NCBI RefSeq assembly: GCF_019974135.1
Contig: NZ_AP025017.1
Location: forward strand, 1,488,001-1,552,000
Direction of reading: 5' to 3'
DNA: 64,000 nucleotides
Origin: Actinomyces capricornis
Lineage (GTDB): Bacteria; Actinomycetota; Actinomycetes; Actinomycetales; Actinomycetaceae
Positions 13,090 to 21,841 of this stretch are shown piece after piece. A program made the translations under genes and the position numbers. The notes below the pieces were generated by a model that saw only the letters and a program-made list of their open reading frames with translations, was not told the DNA's origin and ran no database searches. Within the stretch, counting starts at the first letter, position 1, and each line of letters begins with the position of its first letter.

Positions 13090-14454
13090 GTGAGCGGCGC
13101 GCAGTCGGAGCCCCGTGAGCCCGGTGGGGCGCATGAGGGCCCTCAGGGCGGTGCGACGTCGGAGGGGCGGATGACCAACCGCCGCGCCATCTTCACCAGC
13201 GCCGGCCTGGGGGCGGCGCTGGCGGGGCTGGCGGGCGTGGCCGGGGGGCGGGCATGGGTCTCCTCCGAGAGGGCCGCCGAGGACACGATCCTGACCGTCT
13301 ACCCCTTCCGGGGCGAGCGGCAGGCGGGCATCCTGACCCCCGCCCAGGACAACATGTTCACCGCCGCCTTCACCGTCTCCACCACGGAGGTCGAGGAGCT
13401 CAAGGAGCTGCTGACCGAGTGGACGGTGGCCGCCGAGCAGATGTGCGCCGGTGAGCTGGTGGGCGGGGAGCCCAGTGCGAACAAGCAGATGCCGCCCAAG
13501 GACACCGGTGAGGTCTGGGGCTACAAGCCCAACGGCCTGACCATCACCTTCGGCTTCGGCAAGAGCCTGTTCATCGATGAGGAGGGCCGGGACCGCTTCG
13601 GCCTGGCCGGCAGGCTGCCCGCCATCCTCGATGAGGGCATGCCGACCTTCGCCCACGAGCAGCTCAGCGCTGGCCAGAGCTACGGGGACCTGCTCATCCA
13701 GGCCTGCTCCAATGACGCCCAGGTGTGCGTCCACGCCATCCGCAACCTCACGCGGATCGCCTTCGGCACCGCCACCCTCAAGTGGAGCCAGATCGGCTAC
13801 GGCCGTACCTCCTCGACCTCCGTGGAGCAGGAGACGCCCCGCAACCTCTTCGGCTTCAAGGACGGCACCAACAACATCAAGGCCGAGGACAAGGCCTCCG
13901 AGCTCGACGAGCACCTGTGGGTGCAGTCCGGTGACGACGGGGCCGCGGACTGGATGGTGGGCGGCACCTACTACGTGGCCCGCAAGATCCACATGTTCGC
14001 CGAGATCTGGGACCGCATCCGGCTCATCGAGCAGGAGCAGATCATGGGGCGGGACAAGCGCTACGGGGCGCCGCTGAGCGTGGTCAACCCGACCGCCTCC
14101 TCCGAGGAGTTCACCGCGGTGGACTACGAGGCGGTGGGGGAGGAGGGCGAGCCCCTGGTGCCCGCGGACTCCCATATCGCCGTCGTGGCCCCCGAGCGCA
14201 ACCAGGGGCGGCGGATGCTGCGCCGCGGGTACAACTTCACCGAGGGCAACGACACCCTGGGGCGCCTGGAGACGGGGCTGTTCTTCGTGGCCTTCGTGCG
14301 CGACCCGCGCACCAACTTCTATCCCATCCTGGACCGCATGACGCAGACCGATGCCCTGGAGGAGTACCTCCAGCACCGGGGCTCGGCCCTGTTCGCCATC
14401 CCCCGGGGCATCAAGGACGGCGAGACCATGGTCGGCCAGGCGCTGTTCGACTGA
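13090..14454 (+). CDS. efeB: Dyp-type haem peroxidase EfeB (deferrochelatase), Tat-exported
   Basis: A 454-residue Dyp-type peroxidase, third gene of efeUOB. A twin-arginine leader (NRRAIFTSAGLGAALAGLAG) directs folded export, as known for EfeB, which oxidises ferrous iron or releases iron from haem outside the membrane. Diagnostic residues are the GFKDG motif (Dyp distal Asp) in NLFGFKDGTNNIKA, the SHIAVVAPERN segment that carries the proximal-side His, and RRMLRRGYNF. Two starts are plausible: GTG 13090 behind GGAGGA, or ATG 13171 behind GGAGGGG. The shorter form places the Arg pair close to the N-terminus and may be the real one. A strong hairpin follows the stop. Confidence 0.93.
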   Translation: MSGAQSEPREPGGAHEGPQGGATSEGRMTNRRAIFTSAGLGAALAGLAGVAGGRAWVSSERAAEDTILTVYPFRGERQAGILTPAQDNMFTAAFTVSTTEVEELKELLTEWTVAAEQMCAGELVGGEPSANKQMPPKDTGEVWGYKPNGLTITFGFGKSLFIDEEGRDRFGLAGRLPAILDEGMPTFAHEQLSAGQSYGDLLIQACSNDAQVCVHAIRNLTRIAFGTATLKWSQIGYGRTSSTSVEQETPRNLFGFKDGTNNIKAEDKASELDEHLWVQSGDDGAADWMVGGTYYVARKIHMFAEIWDRIRLIEQEQIMGRDKRYGAPLSVVNPTASSEEFTAVDYEAVGEEGEPLVPADSHIAVVAPERNQGRRMLRRGYNFTEGNDTLGRLETGLFFVAFVRDPRTNFYPILDRMTQTDALEEYLQHRGSALFAIPRGIKDGETMVGQALFD

Positions 14455-14456
14455 AC

Positions 14457-14503
14457 GCGCATGCGGTGCCCCACCGCCACAGGGCGTGGGGCACCGCATG
14501 CGC
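14457..14503 (+). terminator. efeUOB terminator, 18-bp perfect hairpin
   Basis: The arms 14457-14474 and 14486-14503 are perfectly complementary (core GCATGCGGTGCCCCAC) with an 11-nt loop, starting two bases after the efeB stop. There is no T-run, as is usual in this genome. It insulates efeUOB from the next gene. Confidence 0.8.
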
Positions 14504-14586
14504 CCCTGCCACGGCCTCGGCGCCCGCAGCGGCTCGACCAGGGCGGGTCCTCCCGCAAGGGGGGTGCGCGAGAGCATGATGGCCCC

Positions 14587-15960
14587 ATGCGCAACCTGAC
14601 CGACCTCACCCGCCCCACCACGCCCAGCCGCGCCATCCAGGAGCGCATGGCCGCCGAGACCGCCGAGCGCGCCGGCCTCACCGGCCCCGCCACCGCGCTC
14701 CAGGACGGCGCCGGCGCCCCAGGCCCCCTGCGCACCCGCCTCGCCGAGGCCATCGAGCAGCTCGCCCCCCAGATCGTGGCCCTGTCCCACGATATCCACG
14801 ACCACCCCGAGACTGGCTACCAGGAGCACCACGCCGTGGCCGCCGTCGCCGGCCTCCTGCGCGACCACGGCATCGAGCCCGCCGTCGGCGTCTACGGCAT
14901 GGACACCGCCCTGCGCGCCGGCATCGGTCAGGGCCCGGCCGGCACCATCGCCATCCTGTGCGAGTACGACGCCCTGCCCGACATCGGCCACGGCTGCGGC
15001 CACAACGTCATGTGCGCCAACTCCACCGGCGCCTTCCTGGCCCTGGCCGCCCTCGAGGCCGAGCGGCCCGGCACCCTGCCCGGCCGCGTCATCCTCCAGA
15101 CCACCCCCGCCGAGGAGAACTCCACCGCCAAGGAGATCCTCGCCGTGCGCGGCATGCTCGAGGGCATCGACGCCGCCATCCAGACCCACTCCTACGCCCA
15201 CGATCTCACCCACCAGACCTGGCTGGGAGTGCGCCGCCTGAGCGCCGCCTTCCACGGCGTGCCCGCCCACGCCTCCTCCCAGCCCTTCATGGGCCGCAAC
15301 GCCCTGGACGCCGTCACCCTGGCCCTGACCGGCCTGGGCCTGCTGCGCCAGCAGATCCTGCCCATGGACCGCCTCCACGCCGTCGTCGCCGACGGCGGGC
15401 GCGTGCCCAACATCGTGCCCGAGCGCGCCGAACTATCCATCATGGTGCGATCGAAGTACCCCGAGACCCTCAAGGACCTCGTCACCCGCGTCGAGGAGCT
15501 CCTCCACGGCGCCGCCCTCATGACCGGCACCGGCGTGGAGATCACCACCGACCCCCACTCCAACGAGATGCCCGTGCGCGACAACGGCCCCCTCCTGGCC
15601 GCCTGGGTGCGCTCCCAGCGCGAGCGCGGCCGCGAGCCCCTGCCCGCCGGCGTCCTGCCCGAGACCATCGCCGCCGGCACCGACTTCGGCAACGTCTCCC
15701 AGCGCGTCCCCGGCATCCACCCCCTCATCAAGGTCACCGACGGTCCCGGTGTGGCCCTCCATACCCGCGAGATGACCCGGGCCGCCGGGTCGGCCACCGG
15801 CGACCGGGCCGCCGTCGACGGCGCCTACGGGCTGGCCGCCGTCGCCCTGGACTGGCTGCACGACGACGCCCTGCGCCGGGCCGTCATCGAGGACTTCGAG
15901 GCCAGCGGCGGCGTCGTCGACGTCGAGGGGTTCTGGCGCGAGGAGCGCCCGGACCAGTGA
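14587..15960 (+). CDS. M20-family metallo-amidohydrolase (AbgB/PM20D2-like)
   Basis: A 457-residue cytosolic hydrolase of the M20 dimetal family. Metal and catalytic segments are LSHDIHDHPETGYQEHHA (start of the catalytic domain), CEYDALPDIGHGCGHN (second metal His and bridging residues) and TPAEENSTAKE (general base Glu). The dimerisation domain inserts after about residue 215 (LGVRRLSAAFHGVPAHASSQP). The CEYDALP...GCGHN form is that of the PM20D2/p-aminobenzoyl-glutamate hydrolase (AbgB) group, which cuts amide or dipeptide bonds. The precise substrate is unknown. The ATG at 14587 is chosen because the frame further upstream runs into the efeB terminator hairpin. It stands alone and is convergent with the next gene. 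Confidence 0.85.
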   Translation: MRNLTDLTRPTTPSRAIQERMAAETAERAGLTGPATALQDGAGAPGPLRTRLAEAIEQLAPQIVALSHDIHDHPETGYQEHHAVAAVAGLLRDHGIEPAVGVYGMDTALRAGIGQGPAGTIAILCEYDALPDIGHGCGHNVMCANSTGAFLALAALEAERPGTLPGRVILQTTPAEENSTAKEILAVRGMLEGIDAAIQTHSYAHDLTHQTWLGVRRLSAAFHGVPAHASSQPFMGRNALDAVTLALTGLGLLRQQILPMDRLHAVVADGGRVPNIVPERAELSIMVRSKYPETLKDLVTRVEELLHGAALMTGTGVEITTDPHSNEMPVRDNGPLLAAWVRSQRERGREPLPAGVLPETIAAGTDFGNVSQRVPGIHPLIKVTDGPGVALHTREMTRAAGSATGDRAAVDGAYGLAAVALDWLHDDALRRAVIEDFEASGGVVDVEGFWREERPDQ

Positions 15961-15981
15961 CCGGGGCACGGCCGGCCGGGG

Positions 15982-16017
15982 CCGCACCGGCCGGTTGGGA
16001 CGGCCCGGCCGGTGCGG
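15982..16017. terminator. Bidirectional terminator hairpin between convergent genes
   Basis: CCGCACCGGCCGG (15982-15994) pairs perfectly with 16005-16017 over a 10-nt loop. It lies between the rightward amidohydrolase and the leftward DUF885 gene and can serve both. Confidence 0.7.
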
Positions 16018-16026
16018 TGCGCCGCC

Positions 16027-17754
16027 TCAGGCGGTCAGGGCCTCGCGCATGACGTCCAGGCCCACCGACCCCAGGCGCAGGGCCCGGGTGTGGAAGTCCT
16101 TCAGGCCCGCCTGGCCCGCCCTGCCCTGGGAGGCCAGGGCGGCGTCGCGGATCTCCTCCCACAGCCGCTGACCCACCGCATAGGAGGGGGCCTGTCCCGG
16201 CCAGCCCAGGTAGCGGTCCAGCTCGAAGCGCAGGAAGGACTCGTTCATCGCCGCATTGTGCCGCAGGAAGGCCCAGGCCGAGCCCTCATCCCACACGCCC
16301 TCGCCCACGCCCTCCAGGGCCGCCAGCTCGGGGGGACGGCGCTTGCCCAGGTGCACCCCGATGTCCAGCACCACGCGCGCCGCCCGCAGCCGCTGCGCGT
16401 CCAGCATGCCCAGGCGATCAGCCGGATCCTCATGGAAGCCCAGATCCGCCATCAACTGCTCGGCGTACAGGGCCCAGCCCTCGCCGTGCCCCGAGACCCA
16501 GCAGCACTGGCGGCGCCAGGTGTTGAGCTCCTCGCGCAGGTAGGTCTGCATCCCCACCTGCAGGTGGTGGCCGGGAACCCCCTCGTGGAACACCGTGGTG
16601 CGCTCCTGCCAGGTGGAGAACTCCTCGGTGCCCTTGGGCACCGACCACCACATGCGGCCCGGGCGGGAGAAGTCATCCGAGGGCCCCGTGTAGTAGATGC
16701 CGCCCGTGGTGCTCGGCGCGATCCGGCACTCCAGGGCGCGCAGCGGAGCGGGGATGTCGAAGTGGACGCCGTCGAGCGCGGCGATCGCCTCATCGGAGGT
16801 GCGCTGCATCCAGGCCTGCAGCGCCTGGGTGCCGTGCAGCGTGCGCGCGGGGTCGGCGTCCAGGCGCTCCATGGCCTCGCGCACGGTGGTGCCCGGGCCG
16901 TAGAGGTCCTCGGCGATGGCCCGCTGCGCGGCATCGATATCCGCCAGCCGGGCCCGGCCCCACTCATAGGTCTCATCCAGATCGATCCGGGCGCCCAGGA
17001 ACTCCCGGGAGAAGCGCTCATAGCGCTCCCGCCCCACGGCGTCCTGCGCCCCCGCCTGCGGGGCCAGCTCCTCAGCCAGGAAGGAGGCCAGATCGGCGTA
17101 GGCCCCCCGGGCCGCCCGCGCCCCGGAGTCCAGGGCCGAGCGCAGCGGGGCCTCCAGATCGTCCGGTGCTCCCTCGATGAGGGCCGCGTAGGAGGAGGCC
17201 TGGCCGGCCTGGTCCTCGGCCTGGGCGATGCAGGCCTCCACCTGGCGCCTGGCCGCCACATCCCCGCGGGAGGCCGCCAGGCGCAGGGACTGGGTGTAGC
17301 CCGCAAGGGCCCGGGGCACATCGGCCAGGGCCGAGGCGATGTGCTCCCAGTCCTGGGCGGTGCCGGTGGGCATGAGGTCGAAGTGGTCACGCAGGGCCTG
17401 CACCGCCGAGGTGATGTTGTTCAGGGCCCGCAGGTCCTCACCGGCCTGGGACAGCTCGCGCTCTAGGCCCAGGCGCTCGCGCATCGCCGCCAGCGTCACG
17501 GCGTCGACCCCATCGGCGGGTTCCAGGCCATCGAGAGCGGCCAGGGTCTCGCGGTTGAGATCATCGAGGGCCGCCAGGCCCTCGGGGGAGTAGTCGTCCA
17601 GGGCGCCGCGGGGCCCCGGCAGCCCCGCCGTGGTGGCGAACTCGGGGGACAGGCGCGCCAGCCGGGAGACATGCTGCTCGGCGACGGCGTCGATCGCCGA
17701 GGGCGTGCGGCTGGGGACACCGGGAGTATCGGGAGTGCTGGGGGTATCAGACAT
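16027..17754 (-). CDS. DUF885-family protein, probable zinc metallopeptidase
   Basis: A 575-residue, largely helical soluble protein. The diagnostic segment is TTVFHEGVPGHHLQVGMQTYLR, a HExxxGHH site that should bind zinc, followed about 40 residues later by SGHGEGWALYAEQLM, whose E supplies a further ligand. Both are hallmarks of DUF885 proteins, which resemble M3/M32-type peptidases. The C-terminus keeps the expected RFELDRYLGWPGQAPSYAVGQ. No signal peptide is seen, so it probably acts inside the cell. A family B hairpin lies 12 nt upstream of the start codon, immediately beyond the ribosome-binding region, and continues towards the divergent phosphatase gene. Substrates are unknown. Confidence 0.85.
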   Translation of the reverse strand: MSDTPSTPDTPGVPSRTPSAIDAVAEQHVSRLARLSPEFATTAGLPGPRGALDDYSPEGLAALDDLNRETLAALDGLEPADGVDAVTLAAMRERLGLERELSQAGEDLRALNNITSAVQALRDHFDLMPTGTAQDWEHIASALADVPRALAGYTQSLRLAASRGDVAARRQVEACIAQAEDQAGQASSYAALIEGAPDDLEAPLRSALDSGARAARGAYADLASFLAEELAPQAGAQDAVGRERYERFSREFLGARIDLDETYEWGRARLADIDAAQRAIAEDLYGPGTTVREAMERLDADPARTLHGTQALQAWMQRTSDEAIAALDGVHFDIPAPLRALECRIAPSTTGGIYYTGPSDDFSRPGRMWWSVPKGTEEFSTWQERTTVFHEGVPGHHLQVGMQTYLREELNTWRRQCCWVSGHGEGWALYAEQLMADLGFHEDPADRLGMLDAQRLRAARVVLDIGVHLGKRRPPELAALEGVGEGVWDEGSAWAFLRHNAAMNESFLRFELDRYLGWPGQAPSYAVGQRLWEEIRDAALASQGRAGQAGLKDFHTRALRLGSVGLDVMREALTA

Positions 17755-17766
17755 GGCGGCACCCTA

Positions 17767-17849
17767 CTGCACATCTTCAAGGGGGCAGGAGCGCGCAGGC
17801 TCCGACTTTCCCGCATGATCCCGTCAGCCCCCGATCCGAAGATGTGCAG
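17767..17849 (+). repeat. Family B palindromic element, copy 1
   Basis: The arms CTGCACATCTTC (17767-17778) and GAAGATGTGCAG (17838-17849) are perfect inverted repeats enclosing a G+C-rich interior with the core CGACTTTCCCGCATGATCCC. It lies in the divergent leader between the DUF885 gene (12 nt away) and the phosphatase gene (29 nt away). Confidence 0.85.
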
Positions 17850-17878
17850 CGGCGCGGGGTGCAGGGCACGATGGGGCC

Positions 17879-18457
17879 ATGAGCACGACCCGCCTGCCCG
17901 AGCCCCACACCGCCGAGCCCGGTGCGCCCCGCCGGCCCTACCGGGTCATCGCCGTGTGCACCGGCAACATCTGCCGCTCCGCCATGGCCGAGGCCGTCCT
18001 GCGCGACCGGCTCGAGGCCCTGGGCGCCCTGGACCGGATCCAGGTCGACTCCGCGGGCATCTCGGATGAGGAGCGCGGCAACCCCATGGACTCGCGTGCC
18101 CGCGCCGTGCTCCGCGAGGCCGGCTACACCACTGGCGCCGCGGCGCAGACGATCGGGGAGCATCGGGCCCACCGCATCACCGACGCCGAGATCCTCACCG
18201 CAGACCTCCTGCTGGCCATGACTGCGCGCCACCACCGCGAGCTGGCCCGTCGCGCGCAGCGCCTGGGCACGGACCCCTCCCGCATCCGCATGTACCGCTC
18301 CTTCGACCCCCAGGCCGCCCCTGGTCAGGGCGGCCAGGACCTCGACGTGCCCGACCCCTGGTACGGCACGACCGCCGATTTCCTCGACACCCTGGAGGTG
18401 GTCGAGAGCGTCAGCGCCGCCCTGGCGCCCCTGCTCCAGGAGCAGTCCCAGGAGTAG
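17879..18457 (+). CDS. Low-molecular-weight protein-tyrosine phosphatase
   Basis: A 192-residue cytosolic phosphatase. The P-loop CTGNICRS near residue 25 provides the nucleophilic Cys and phosphate-binding Arg of the CX5R signature. The general acid Asp lies in the C-terminal VPDPWYG (about residue 160). Order, spacing and length fit the LMW-PTP family, with a short Pro-rich N-terminal extension before YRVIAVCTGN. Family members remove phosphate from tyrosines, often on polysaccharide-regulating kinases, but no kinase or capsule gene is nearby. The convergent neighbour is an alpha/beta hydrolase, and a family B hairpin forms its leader. Confidence 0.93.
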   Translation: MSTTRLPEPHTAEPGAPRRPYRVIAVCTGNICRSAMAEAVLRDRLEALGALDRIQVDSAGISDEERGNPMDSRARAVLREAGYTTGAAAQTIGEHRAHRITDAEILTADLLLAMTARHHRELARRAQRLGTDPSRIRMYRSFDPQAAPGQGGQDLDVPDPWYGTTADFLDTLEVVESVSAALAPLLQEQSQE

Positions 18458-18484
18458 CCGGGCCCCAGAGGCACGGCCGGGCCC

Positions 18485-19519
18485 TCAGCCCAGGCGGGCC
18501 CGCAGCCAGGCGGTCACCGCCTCCAGGTACTCCTCGCGCGCCTGGCGGGGCGAGAGCGCCAGGTCGTGGCACCCGCCCGGGATCTGGCGGAGCGTGACGT
18601 CATCGCCCAGGAAGGGCGCGCGCTCGATGATCTGCTCCACGGAGAGCACCACATCGGTGGTCCGGGCCTCCTCCAGGGTCGGGTTGTCCGGCCCCGACGC
18701 CGTCGAGCAGCACACCAGGATCGGCACCGCGATGCCCAGGCCGTGGTGCACCTCGCGGTGCAGGCGGCGCACCCCGGCGAGGAAGCCCGCGCGCACCGGG
18801 AAGGACTCCAGCGGCTTGAGCGCCAGGTCCCAGTCCCACTCGCCCGACCAGTCCCGGTGCAGGGCCTCGACGTAGGCGTGGGGCTTGTCCCTGCGGCCCG
18901 CTCCCGGCTCATCGATGGCGCGCTCAGGGTCGCGCCGCGAGATGAGGTCCACCAGGGCCGACCCGTAGGAGCGCACCAGGGCCGAGCCGGGCAGGTCCAG
19001 CCACGGCGAGTTGAGCACCAGCGCCTCCACGCTGCCGGGATGATCCGCCGCCCAGATGGCCGCCTGGAGCCCGCCGGTCGAATGGCCGTTGAGCACCACC
19101 GAGGCGTGCCCGTGCTCCGAGCCGATGATGCGCAGCGCCTCAGCGATCTCCTCATCATGGACGCGCAGGTCGCGCACGTCATGGGGCGAGGGGTGCCCCA
19201 CGCCCGCGCGGCCGCAGGAGCGCAGGTCCAGGGCGTAGAACTCATAGCCGGCATCCAGGTATGCCTGGGCCAGGTGGGTCTGGAAGAAGTAGTCGCTGCG
19301 CCCGTGCAGGTAGAGCACGGCCCGCCGGTGGCGGGCGCCCGCGGCGCGCTGGTGGACCAGGACCGCATGGTCGGCGCCCGGCGCCTGGGGCGACTCGGCC
19401 ACAGGAATGCGCCGCGCCACCCACGGCTCCCCCAGGATGTCCACGGACTCCAAGGGGTTCGACGGTGGAGGCGGCGGGGCGGGGGCGGCAGGTGCGGAAG
19501 GACCGGAGGCGGTGCTCAT
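18485..19519 (-). CDS. Alpha/beta-hydrolase (serine lipase/esterase-like)
   Basis: A 344-residue hydrolase with an Ala/Pro-rich N-terminus (residues 1-25) and then the alpha/beta fold. The oxyanion region is YLHGRSDYFFQTH, the nucleophile elbow is GHSTGG (Ser in NGHSTGGLQAAIWA), an acidic residue follows near SGPDNPTLEE, and the catalytic His is in PGGCHDLALS. This gives a complete Ser-Asp-His set of the monoglyceride-lipase/esterase kind. No signal peptide is apparent. The start at 19519 is chosen because upstream frame extension has low-complexity basic residues and passes into the metN leader region. Substrate unknown. Confidence 0.82.
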   Translation of the reverse strand: MSTASGPSAPAAPAPPPPPSNPLESVDILGEPWVARRIPVAESPQAPGADHAVLVHQRAAGARHRRAVLYLHGRSDYFFQTHLAQAYLDAGYEFYALDLRSCGRAGVGHPSPHDVRDLRVHDEEIAEALRIIGSEHGHASVVLNGHSTGGLQAAIWAADHPGSVEALVLNSPWLDLPGSALVRSYGSALVDLISRRDPERAIDEPGAGRRDKPHAYVEALHRDWSGEWDWDLALKPLESFPVRAGFLAGVRRLHREVHHGLGIAVPILVCCSTASGPDNPTLEEARTTDVVLSVEQIIERAPFLGDDVTLRQIPGGCHDLALSPRQAREEYLEAVTAWLRARLG

Positions 19520-19729
19520 GGGCCCATCCAAGCACGTGCCGACGGCCCCCGCGTATCGCCGGCCCGCCGGTGCCCCGCCGCCCGGCCGTGCTGCCCGCTC
19601 ATGCTGCGCGCGGCGTCGTGAGCGCAGCGCTGAGAGGCATCGCCGGGCGAGGTCTCGGGACGCATCGTGCGGATGCGGGTCGCCACCCCCGGCGCGAGCG
19701 TGACCTTCGTCCCTTGGCGGGGCGGCGAG

Positions 19730-19759
19730 TTGCCTGGCCCGCTCCCCTCTGCGTACTTT
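19730..19759 (+). promoter_or_regulatory. metNIQ promoter
   Basis: TTGCCT (19730-19735) and TACTTT (19754-19759) are 18 bp apart. Transcription would begin near 19766, exactly where the riboswitch aptamer starts. Confidence 0.55.
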
Positions 19760-19765
19760 GTACCC

Positions 19766-19851
19766 GACCATCCAGAGCAGCCGAGAGACCTGGCTCGACG
19801 ACGCTGCAGCAACCCCCTTCGCGGTGAGGGTGCTTCCGCCAGGACCGATGG
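19766..19851 (+). promoter_or_regulatory. S-box (SAM-I class) riboswitch controlling metNIQ
   Basis: The leader contains the conserved S-box blocks in order: CCAGAGCAGCCGAGAGACC, GGCTCGACGACGCTGCAGC, AACC, and GGTGCTTCCGCCAGGACCGA. The closing P1 helix can form between CCATC (19768-19772) and GATGG (19847-19851). The 3' strand of P1 touches the GGAGGAG ribosome-binding site (19850-19856) of metN, whose GTG is at 19860. S-adenosylmethionine binding would therefore be expected to hide the ribosome-binding site and turn off methionine uptake. No separate terminator hairpin is needed or seen. Confidence 0.85.
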
Positions 19852-19859
19852 AGGAGCGC

Positions 19860-20969
19860 GTGAGCCGATCACAGACACCCGTAGACGAGCACAGCACCGA
19901 CCCGCCCGGCCCGGCCGCTGATGCCGGCAGTCCCGGCGACGGGCCTCAAGGCGTGACGGGAGGGGGCGCGCCCGAGCCCACGATCCGCCTGCGCGACGTT
20001 CACAAGGTCTACCAGCTGCGCGGCCGCGATCCGGTGCACGCCCTCAACGGCCTGAGCCTCGATGTCGCCCCGGGCGCCATCCACGGCATCGTCGGCACCT
20101 CCGGGGCCGGCAAGTCCACTCTCGTGCGCTGCCTGACCTCCCTGGAGCGGCCCACCTCCGGGCACGTCTACGTCGAGGGCAAGGACATGACCGCCCTGTC
20201 CTCCCGCGAGTTGCGCGAGGCCCGCCGCCGCATCGGCATGGTCTTCCAGCACGCCAACCTCCTGGAGCAGCGCACCACCGCCCAGAACATCGCCTACCCG
20301 CTGGCGCTCGCGGGCGTGCCCCACGGCAGCCGCCACCAGACCGTCTCGCACATGCTCAGCCTCGTCGGACTGGCCGACCGGGGCGGCTCCTACCCCTCCC
20401 AGCTCTCCGGCGGCCAGAAGCAGCGCGTCGGCATCGCCCGCGCCCTGGCCGACGACCCCGCCGTCCTGCTGTGCGACGAGCCCACCAGCGCCCTGGACCC
20501 CGAGACCACGCGCTCCATCCTCGACCTCATCAAGGACGTGCGCGACACCCTGGGCCTGACCGTCATCATCATCACCCACGAGATGAGCGTCGTGCGCCAG
20601 GTCTGCGACTCCGTCAGCCTCCTGGACGCCGGCCGGATCATCGAGGGCGGGCGCCTGGAGGACGTCGTCCTGGACGTCGACTCCCGGCTCTCACGCGAGA
20701 TCGTCCCCTTCCCGGCGGTTCCCGAGGGTGCCGTCACCCAGGGCCACGGCGTCATCGACGTCTCCATCACCGCCCACCCGGGCCAGCCCGCCGCGGTGGC
20801 CCTGATGTCCATGGTGGCCGAGCTCGGCGGCGATATCGCCGCCGGGGTCTTCGAGACCATCGGCACCGCCCAGATCGGCCGCCTGGCCATCACCGTCCCG
20901 ACTGACGACGTCGAGGGCGCCATCACCGCCCTGCGCAACGCCGGCGTCACCGCGGAGGTCCGCTCATGA
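19860..20969 (+). CDS. metN: Methionine ABC importer, ATP-binding subunit
   Basis: A 369-residue ATPase. Walker A is GTSGAGKST, the Q-loop is MVFQHANLL, the signature is LSGGQKQRVGIARAL and Walker B is VLLCDEPTSALD, with the H-loop in IITHEM. The C-terminal NIL domain (about residues 290-369, VIDVSITAHPG...) is the methionine-sensing regulatory domain of MetN that gives feedback inhibition. A Ser/Pro-rich leader of about 45 residues precedes the ATPase fold. GTG 19860 with GGAGGAG is chosen; earlier in-frame codons fall inside the riboswitch. The stop overlaps the metI start (ATGA). The operon is metN-metI-metQ. Confidence 0.95.
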   Translation: MSRSQTPVDEHSTDPPGPAADAGSPGDGPQGVTGGGAPEPTIRLRDVHKVYQLRGRDPVHALNGLSLDVAPGAIHGIVGTSGAGKSTLVRCLTSLERPTSGHVYVEGKDMTALSSRELREARRRIGMVFQHANLLEQRTTAQNIAYPLALAGVPHGSRHQTVSHMLSLVGLADRGGSYPSQLSGGQKQRVGIARALADDPAVLLCDEPTSALDPETTRSILDLIKDVRDTLGLTVIIITHEMSVVRQVCDSVSLLDAGRIIEGGRLEDVVLDVDSRLSREIVPFPAVPEGAVTQGHGVIDVSITAHPGQPAAVALMSMVAELGGDIAAGVFETIGTAQIGRLAITVPTDDVEGAITALRNAGVTAEVRS

Positions 20970-21697
20970 GTGCCCTGACGACCACAGCCCCACTGGCATC
21001 CCGGCTCCTCCTGGGGGCCGCCAAGAACTCGGGTACCTGGTTCGACAACCCGGTCATTCAGCGCAAGCTCGGGCTCGCCACCGCCCAGACCCTCCAGATG
21101 ACCTTCGTCTCCGGGGCGCTGACCATCCTGTTCGGGCTGCTGCTCGGACTGGCGCTGGTGGCCACCGGCAAGCGGGGGCTGCACGCCAATGCCACCATCA
21201 ACATGGTGCTCTCCCAGCTGGTCAACATCGGCCGCTCCATGCCCTTCATCATCCTCATGGTGGCCATCGTCCCGCTGACCCGCCTCATCGTCGGCACCTC
21301 CCTGGGCTGGCAGGCGGCCTGCGTGCCCCTGACCATCGGGGCCATCCCCTTCTACGCCCGCCTGGTGGAGACCGCGGTGGGCAATGTCGAGCACGGCAAG
21401 GTCGAGGCGGCCCTCATGATGGGCGCCTCGGAGCGCCAGATCACCTGGGGTGTCCTCGTGCGAGAGGCCCTGCCCACCCTCATCCAGGCGGCCACCGTCA
21501 CCATCATCACCCTGCTCAGCTACTCGGCCATGGCCGGGGCCGTGGGCGGTGGCGGCCTGGGCGACCTGGCCATCCAGTACGGCTACCAGCGCTACCAGCT
21601 CGACGTCATGATCATCACCGTCGTGCTCATCCTGCTCATCGTCGCCGCCATCCAGGTGGTCGGCGACATGCTCAGCCGGCTGGTGGACCACCGCTGA
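20966..21697 (+). CDS. metI: Methionine ABC importer, permease subunit
   Basis: A 243-residue permease with five membrane helices and the MetI-type coupling loop (NVEHGKVEAALMMGASERQITWGVLVREALP), which docks on MetN. The N-terminal 30 residues are hydrophilic and slightly longer than in E. coli MetI. Its ATG overlaps the metN stop. Together with MetN and the lipoprotein MetQ it imports methionine. Confidence 0.94.
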   Translation: MSALTTTAPLASRLLLGAAKNSGTWFDNPVIQRKLGLATAQTLQMTFVSGALTILFGLLLGLALVATGKRGLHANATINMVLSQLVNIGRSMPFIILMVAIVPLTRLIVGTSLGWQAACVPLTIGAIPFYARLVETAVGNVEHGKVEAALMMGASERQITWGVLVREALPTLIQAATVTIITLLSYSAMAGAVGGGGLGDLAIQYGYQRYQLDVMIITVVLILLIVAAIQVVGDMLSRLVDHR

Positions 21698-21841
21698 GGC
21701 GCCCGCCAGCCGGAGAGCCGCAGGCACCGGCCCAGCACCATCACGACCCTCAACGCATCCGACCCCGCCCGACGGCGATGGGCGCCCGCCCATGTCATCG
21801 CACCGGCCCGGGCAGTAGACCCAGCCCTGAAAGGAACCCCC

